Positions 59,632 to 64,000 of a stretch of DNA of 64,000 nucleotides are shown in pieces. Source of the stretch: Sulfitobacter sp. F26169L (lineage in GTDB: Bacteria; Pseudomonadota; Alphaproteobacteria; Rhodobacterales; Rhodobacteraceae); assembly GCF_026410285.1 (NCBI RefSeq), contig NZ_JAPMLP010000001.1, forward strand, positions 1-64,000, written 5' to 3'. Under the pieces are notes generated by a model. It made no database searches. It was not told the DNA's origin and saw only the letters and a program-made list of their open reading frames with translations. Positions within the stretch are counted from its first letter, which is position 1. The number at the start of each line of letters is the position of its first letter. A program made the translations under genes and the position numbers.

Positions 59632-61847
59632 GCAAGCCCTTTACCTTAACAATTGTAAATGGAAACTCCGCACGGTTGCGGGTCGACGAAAGCGTCGAGG
59701 CGCCCAAAGCAGACAACACATCGACATTTGAGGATAAACTGCGCGCGCGAGGTGCATTGATCGCCACATACGCAAGCGTATTGGGTAGCGAGATTTCGCA
59801 AGCCGATTTAGCTGATGCACTGGCCCGCAGGCTAAAGCCCGACGCGTCCGAGCAGGACGAGGCGCAGATCATTACCATGCTGTTGCGCAGCAACGGGTTG
59901 ACTGCGCAGATGATCCGCAGCAATTCGCTGGAGGACCAAAGCTTTCCGGCGCTGGTGTATATGACATCCGGTCAGTTGTTGCTGGTGATGGGCCGCGATC
60001 GTGAAGACATGATCGTCTACGACACAACCTGCCCCGATAACCGCGCAATCGTACCCGCAACTGATTTTGTACCGTTCTTTTCCGGCCTGACGCTGCGCGC
60101 GCAAATGCCGATTGAAAAGGTGGCAGAGGTTCACAAGACCGCCGAAAAGCCAAAACACTGGTTCTGGGGGCAATTCGGAAAATTCAAACGCCAGCTTGGC
60201 GAAGTTGCCCTTGGCTCGTTTGTGGCCAACCTGCTGGCGGTCGCTGTGGCGCTGTTTTCCTTGCAGGTCTACGACCGGGTCATCCCGCACCAGTCCGAGG
60301 CGACGCTGTGGGTGCTTGCGGCGGGTGCTGTTCTGGCGCTGCTGATGGAAGCATTCATCAAGATGGCGCGCGCGCAACTAATGGACGGAGCAGGCCGCCA
60401 GATCGAACTTTCGGTGCTGCAACTGCTGATGAACCGCATCCTCGGGATGCGCAGCGATAAACGCCCCCAAGCGCCCTCCGATTTGTTTTCTTCTATGCGT
60501 GAATTCGGGTCTGTTCGGGAGTTCTTCACAGCCTCTACCATCGGCACAATCGCGGATATTCCGTTTATCTTTGTGTTTCTCGCTCTTGTGGCGTCGATCG
60601 CGGGTAATGTCGTCTGGGTGCTGGTGCTTGGGGGGATCCTGATGGTGGTACCGGGCTTTTTCATGCAAAAGCGCATGATCCGGCTGACGCAGGAAACCCA
60701 AGGAGCCACGGCGAAATCCTCGCGCCTGCTGCACGAAGCGATTTTCGAACTCGACACGGTAAAGACCCAGCGCGGCGAGGATCGCGTGCAGCGCATATGG
60801 TCCGAGTTGACGACCTTGTCGGCGGTAAAATCATCCGAGCAACGCAAGCTGGCCTCGGCACTTACATTCTGGAGTCAGGGCATACAGCAGGGCACCTATG
60901 TCGCCGCGGTAATCATGGGCACCTATCTGGTGTTTGCCGGTCAATTTACTGTCGGGTCAATCATTGCCACGGGCATTCTGACCTCACGCACACTGGCACC
61001 GCTGACGCAACTGGCCGGGACAATGGCGCGCTGGGGAAATGTGAAATCCGCCCTTGACGGGTTGGAGCATATCGCAGGTTCCGAGCAGGACAGCGCCGAA
61101 GGCCGCACCTATATGCGCCGCGATCACCTTGCAGGAAATTTCGAACTGCGTGACGTGACTTTCCGTTACACCGACGAAGGCGCGCCGACGCTTGAGTTGC
61201 CCGGGATCAGCATTTTGCAGGGCCAGCGGGTTGCGATCCTTGGGGCAAACGGATCGGGGAAATCATCTCTGCTGAAAGTGCTTAGCGGGCTTTATGCACC
61301 GACAAAGGGCCGTATTCTGATTGACGGCACCGAGATGACCCAGATCGAGCCGCGGGATCTGCGCCGCCTGATCGGATATCTGGGGCAGGACATCCGCCTG
61401 TTTTCGGGCACATTGCGCGACAACCTGAACCTGACCATGCTGGAGCGTGACGATGCGCGCCTGATGCAATCGTTGGAATTCGCAGGGCTGGGTGAATTTG
61501 TGCGCAATCATCCCAAAGGTTTGGATCTGGAGATTCTGGATGCTGGGGCGGGCCTGTCCATCGGGCAGCGGCAGTCCATCGGTTGGGCGCGTTTGTGGTT
61601 GCAAGACCCCAAGATTTGCCTGCTGGACGAGCCGACAGCGGCGCTTGACCAAAAACTGGAGCAGGCATTGGTCAAGCGGTTGGAAAAATGGATGCAGGGC
61701 CGCACAGCCGTGATTGCTACGCACCGCGCACCTATTCTGGCGCTGACAACACGCACCATCGTGCTGAACAATGGCCGGATGAGCATTGACGGGCCGCGTG
61801 ACGAGGTCTTGGCACATCTGACCGGCAAAAAGGGAGATGCCGCATGA
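59628..61847 (+). CDS. Type I secretion ABC transporter with degenerate C39-like domain
   Basis: The 739-residue product has an N-terminal C39-like domain (about 35-150) that lacks the catalytic Cys, so it is a substrate-docking domain rather than a protease, as in LapB/HlyB-type exporters. Membrane helices follow (about 195-460), then the ATPase with Walker A GANGSGKSS, signature LSIGQRQS and Walker B ICLLDEPTAALD. It pumps the adhesin out. It is coupled by ATGA to the TolC-like and HlyD-like genes. Confidence 0.93.
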   Translation: MSKPFTLTIVNGNSARLRVDESVEAPKADNTSTFEDKLRARGALIATYASVLGSEISQADLADALARRLKPDASEQDEAQIITMLLRSNGLTAQMIRSNSLEDQSFPALVYMTSGQLLLVMGRDREDMIVYDTTCPDNRAIVPATDFVPFFSGLTLRAQMPIEKVAEVHKTAEKPKHWFWGQFGKFKRQLGEVALGSFVANLLAVAVALFSLQVYDRVIPHQSEATLWVLAAGAVLALLMEAFIKMARAQLMDGAGRQIELSVLQLLMNRILGMRSDKRPQAPSDLFSSMREFGSVREFFTASTIGTIADIPFIFVFLALVASIAGNVVWVLVLGGILMVVPGFFMQKRMIRLTQETQGATAKSSRLLHEAIFELDTVKTQRGEDRVQRIWSELTTLSAVKSSEQRKLASALTFWSQGIQQGTYVAAVIMGTYLVFAGQFTVGSIIATGILTSRTLAPLTQLAGTMARWGNVKSALDGLEHIAGSEQDSAEGRTYMRRDHLAGNFELRDVTFRYTDEGAPTLELPGISILQGQRVAILGANGSGKSSLLKVLSGLYAPTKGRILIDGTEMTQIEPRDLRRLIGYLGQDIRLFSGTLRDNLNLTMLERDDARLMQSLEFAGLGEFVRNHPKGLDLEILDAGAGLSIGQRQSIGWARLWLQDPKICLLDEPTAALDQKLEQALVKRLEKWMQGRTAVIATHRAPILALTTRTIVLNNGRMSIDGPRDEVLAHLTGKKGDAA

Positions 61848-63022
61848 GCATTGCAATGGACGCTCATATCGAGCAGCAAATGCGCCGCCCTTCCATGGTG
61901 GTATGGCTCAGCGCCGGTGCGGTAATTGTTTTTGTGATCTGGGCATTCTTTGCGTGGGTGGATGAAATCGTGCGCGCTGAAGGGGCAATGATTTCAAGCT
62001 CGCGCCCGCAGATCATCCAGAACCTTGAGGGCGGCATACTGGCCGAACTGGAAGTGGGCGAGGGCGATATTGTCGAAGCGGGCGATGTTCTGGCGCGGTT
62101 GCATAATACGCAGTTCCAGTCATCGGTTGATGATCTGCAAGACCAGATCAGCGCGTTTGAAATCCGCCGCCTGCGTCTTGAGGCGGAAATCGACGGAGCC
62201 TTTACATTTGACGTTCCCAACGAATGGCGCACACGTACGCCGGATATGGTGGCCTCAGAGGCGGCACTGCTGCAAGCGCGCCAGTCGGATTATGTGTCAT
62301 CGGTTGACGGGGCCAATAGGGTTCTGGTCGAAGCGCAACGCGAGCGGGACCTCATGGATGATCTGTTGAAAAACAAGATCGTTTCGCTGATAGAAGCGAC
62401 GCGTGCGCGCAAGGCCTATGCCGATGCGAGGATCAAGTACGATGACGTTGTGACCAGCACCGAGTTGGAACGCGCACAGGAATATTCCGACGTATTGAAA
62501 GAGCTGTCGACGCTGCGCCAGAATCTCAAGGCAAGCACGGACCAGCTTGACCGTACACTACTGCGCAGCCCGATGCGCGGTATTGTAAACAATCTGAGCG
62601 TCACAACCATCGGCGGTGTTGTCCGTCCGGGTGAAGAGATATTGCAGATCATTCCACTGGATGAAGAACTGTTTGTAGAGGCAAGGGTGAAGCCCAAAGA
62701 CATCGCCGGCGTGCGCCGCGGGCAGGCGGCGACCGTCAAACTGTCGGCCTATGATTACACGATTTACGGCACGTTGAAGGGCGAGGTGAAGTTGATCTCG
62801 GCGGATACGTTCAAGGACGAGCGTGCGCGCGATCCTGATGGCGATCCGCATTACAAGGTAACGCTGGCCGTAGACACCGAGCATCTGACACCGCGCCAGT
62901 CCGCGCTTGAAATCCGCCCCGGTATGCAGGCCAGCGTCGAGTTGCACACAGGTTCCAAAACGGTTTTACAATACCTGCTCAAGCCGCTGTACAAATCAAA
63001 AGAAGCCTTCCGCGAGCCGTGA
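61844..63022 (+). CDS. HlyD-family adaptor of the type I secretion system
   Basis: The 392-residue product has one membrane helix (about 18-38), a lipoyl-like half-motif (QIIQNLEGGILAELEVGEGD near 50-69), a coiled-coil helical hairpin and a C-terminal HlyD domain with RPGEEILQIIPLDEELFVEA near 262-281. It links the ABC transporter to the TolC-like channel. It is the last gene of the adhesin operon, followed by a terminator. Confidence 0.94.
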   Translation: MSIAMDAHIEQQMRRPSMVVWLSAGAVIVFVIWAFFAWVDEIVRAEGAMISSSRPQIIQNLEGGILAELEVGEGDIVEAGDVLARLHNTQFQSSVDDLQDQISAFEIRRLRLEAEIDGAFTFDVPNEWRTRTPDMVASEAALLQARQSDYVSSVDGANRVLVEAQRERDLMDDLLKNKIVSLIEATRARKAYADARIKYDDVVTSTELERAQEYSDVLKELSTLRQNLKASTDQLDRTLLRSPMRGIVNNLSVTTIGGVVRPGEEILQIIPLDEELFVEARVKPKDIAGVRRGQAATVKLSAYDYTIYGTLKGEVKLISADTFKDERARDPDGDPHYKVTLAVDTEHLTPRQSALEIRPGMQASVELHTGSKTVLQYLLKPLYKSKEAFREP

Positions 63023-63066
63023 CCTGATCGGGCGCTTGCGCGCAAGACATGTTTTATGACGTACTC

Positions 63067-63094
63067 AATGCGGGCCGATGCGGTCCGCATTTTT
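63067..63094 (+). terminator. Intrinsic terminator after the type I secretion operon
   Basis: A 10-bp stem (63067-63076 with 63082-63091, one G-T pair) with a 5-base loop runs into a TTTTT stretch ending at 63094. It lies 45 bases after the HlyD stop and also before the end of the convergent dtd gene. Confidence 0.85.
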
Positions 63095-63117
63095 CGCTTA
63101 GGGGTGGATAGAGGGTG

Positions 63118-63561
63118 TCAGGCGTCTGTATCGAGCCAGAGCGTGACAGGCCCGTCGTTTGTAAGGGCGACGGACATATCGGCGCCAAACCGGCCGGTCT
63201 GCACAGGGACATCCAGCGCCGCGAGCGCTTGCGCAAAATGCTCGTAGAGCGCACGGGCGTCTTCCGGTCTTGCCGCGCCGGAAAATCCGGGGCGGTTGCC
63301 GCGTGATGTGTCGGCGGCCAGGGTAAACTGGCTGACCACCAATGCCTCACCGCCCGTTTGCACAAGGCTGAGGTTCATTTTACCTGCGTCATCCTGGAAC
63401 AGACGCAGTTTGGATATTTTCAATGCCAATGCGTCTGCTGTGGTGGTGTCGTCATCCGGCATGGCGCAAACAAGGATAAGAAGGCCGCGACCGATCTCTC
63501 CTATTATCTGCCCGTCAACGGTAACACTGGCATCGGTGATGCGCTGGATCAGGGCCCTCAT
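63118..63561 (-). CDS. dtd: D-aminoacyl-tRNA deacylase
   Basis: The 147-residue DTD enzyme removes D-amino acids from tRNA. It has the SQFTLAAD segment (about 77-84) and the NDGPVTL segment near the C-terminus (the family's Gly-cisPro motif; here GP). Length is normal. The start overlaps the stop of the upstream nitroreductase gene as ATGA. Confidence 0.95.
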   Translation of the reverse strand: MRALIQRITDASVTVDGQIIGEIGRGLLILVCAMPDDDTTTADALALKISKLRLFQDDAGKMNLSLVQTGGEALVVSQFTLAADTSRGNRPGFSGAARPEDARALYEHFAQALAALDVPVQTGRFGADMSVALTNDGPVTLWLDTDA

Positions 63562-64000
63562 GTGTCGTGCCAGCGGATGATATCATCCGTTCCGGCCCGA
63601 TCGGTGCGAAAGCTGTTTGCGGGGGCGTGTTTGTCGGCGTAGCCGAGTGATATGGCGCACAGGATCAGGCGGTCGTCGGCAATGCTCAACTGCTGTTTCA
63701 GCAATGGTGCATGGGCTGCAATCGCCGCTTGCGCAATGGTAGCCACGCCCAGAGCGGTCGCAGCCAGTGTAAACGCAGTGACGAAGCCCCCCGAATCCAT
63801 CGCGCCGTATGGACCCAATTGTGCGGGCGAATGAATGATCGCCACATGGGGCGCGTCAAAGAAGCAGAAGTTGCGCAGCATTTGCCTGCTCCGGCCTTCA
63901 CGATCAGACCGATCTATCCCGACAGCGCTATAAAGCTGGAAGCCGCACGTGCGGCGGCGGTCTAGGTATTCGTCTCTATACTCGGTCGGCCAATCCAGAT
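63558..64000 (-). CDS. Nitroreductase-family protein, N-terminus outside window
   Basis: The frame is open from the stop at 63558 to the window end, so this is a partial gene, not one starting at the internal ATG at 63881. The 147 visible residues include [20 protein letters not shown] and then [16 protein letters not shown], followed by [24 protein letters not shown], which is typical of the FMN-binding nitroreductase C-terminal half. The protein would reduce nitro or quinone compounds with NAD(P)H. It is coupled to dtd by ATGA. Confidence 0.88.
   Translation of the reverse strand, partial: LDWPTEYRDEYLDRRRTCGFQLYSAVGIDRSDREGRSRQMLRNFCFFDAPHVAIIHSPAQLGPYGAMDSGGFVTAFTLAATALGVATIAQAAIAAHAPLLKQQLSIADDRLILCAISLGYADKHAPANSFRTDRAGTDDIIRWHDT

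Overview
The window looks like chromosomal DNA from a marine alphaproteobacterium of the Roseobacter/Rhodobacteraceae group. The reasons are moderately GC-rich coding sequence, dense operons with many 4-base ATGA start/stop overlaps, and a characteristic gene content: a fused MrpAB antiporter operon, glutathione-dependent formaldehyde dehydrogenase, a BapA-like adhesin with a type I secretion system, and a Rhodobacteraceae-type rhamnosyltransferase family. The species assignment is inference only; no rRNA is present.

Layout. 1-759: 3' end of a secreted or surface protein with a perfectly phased 24-bp repeat. 760-2152: AT-richer stretch with one uncertain small membrane protein. 2153-7813 (minus): two glycosyltransferases, then a ThDP enzyme and an acyl-CoA ligase joined by ATGA. 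8035-16979: a complete selenium locus. selA, selB, the selenocysteine tRNA, a thioredoxin-fold fusion protein and a UGSC-type selenoprotein with in-frame UGA and a SECIS hairpin lie in one minus-strand run. A flavoprotein-SelD fusion follows, and mnmH (selenouridine synthase) converges on it with overlapping ends. 17388-21697: RND efflux pair. 21825-24065: aldehyde dehydrogenase and SDR. 24226-30164: mrp cation/proton antiporter operon with a structured leader. 30166-33230: a decay zone of three broken genes around an intact frmA. 33250-34692: TetR and SDR genes, divergent, with two matching operator palindromes. 34717-37982: Tat-exported molybdenum hydroxylase with a diheme cytochrome c. 38054-40958: a three-gene catabolic operon resembling part of ectoine utilisation. 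41041: tRNA-Gly. 41213-46549: ABC exporter, BON-LysM protein, acyl-CoA ligase and esterase. 46573-54676 (minus): peptidase-like hydrolase, peptide-type ABC importer and a phosphodiesterase. 55009-63022: BapA-like adhesin and its LapB/LapC/LapE-type secretion system, with a strong hairpin between adhesin and exporter genes. 63118-64000 (minus): dtd and a nitroreductase cut by the window edge.

The most notable system is the selenium locus. It makes Sec-tRNA, decodes a UGA that ordinary annotation would read as a stop, and supplies selenophosphate for both a selenoprotein and tRNA selenouridine. The selenoprotein is translationally linked to a thioredoxin-fold partner of unknown function. The second is the compact TetR/SDR switch, in which an 18-bp palindrome is built from two opposed TTGACA boxes. 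No insertion sequence, CRISPR array, prophage or replication origin was seen.
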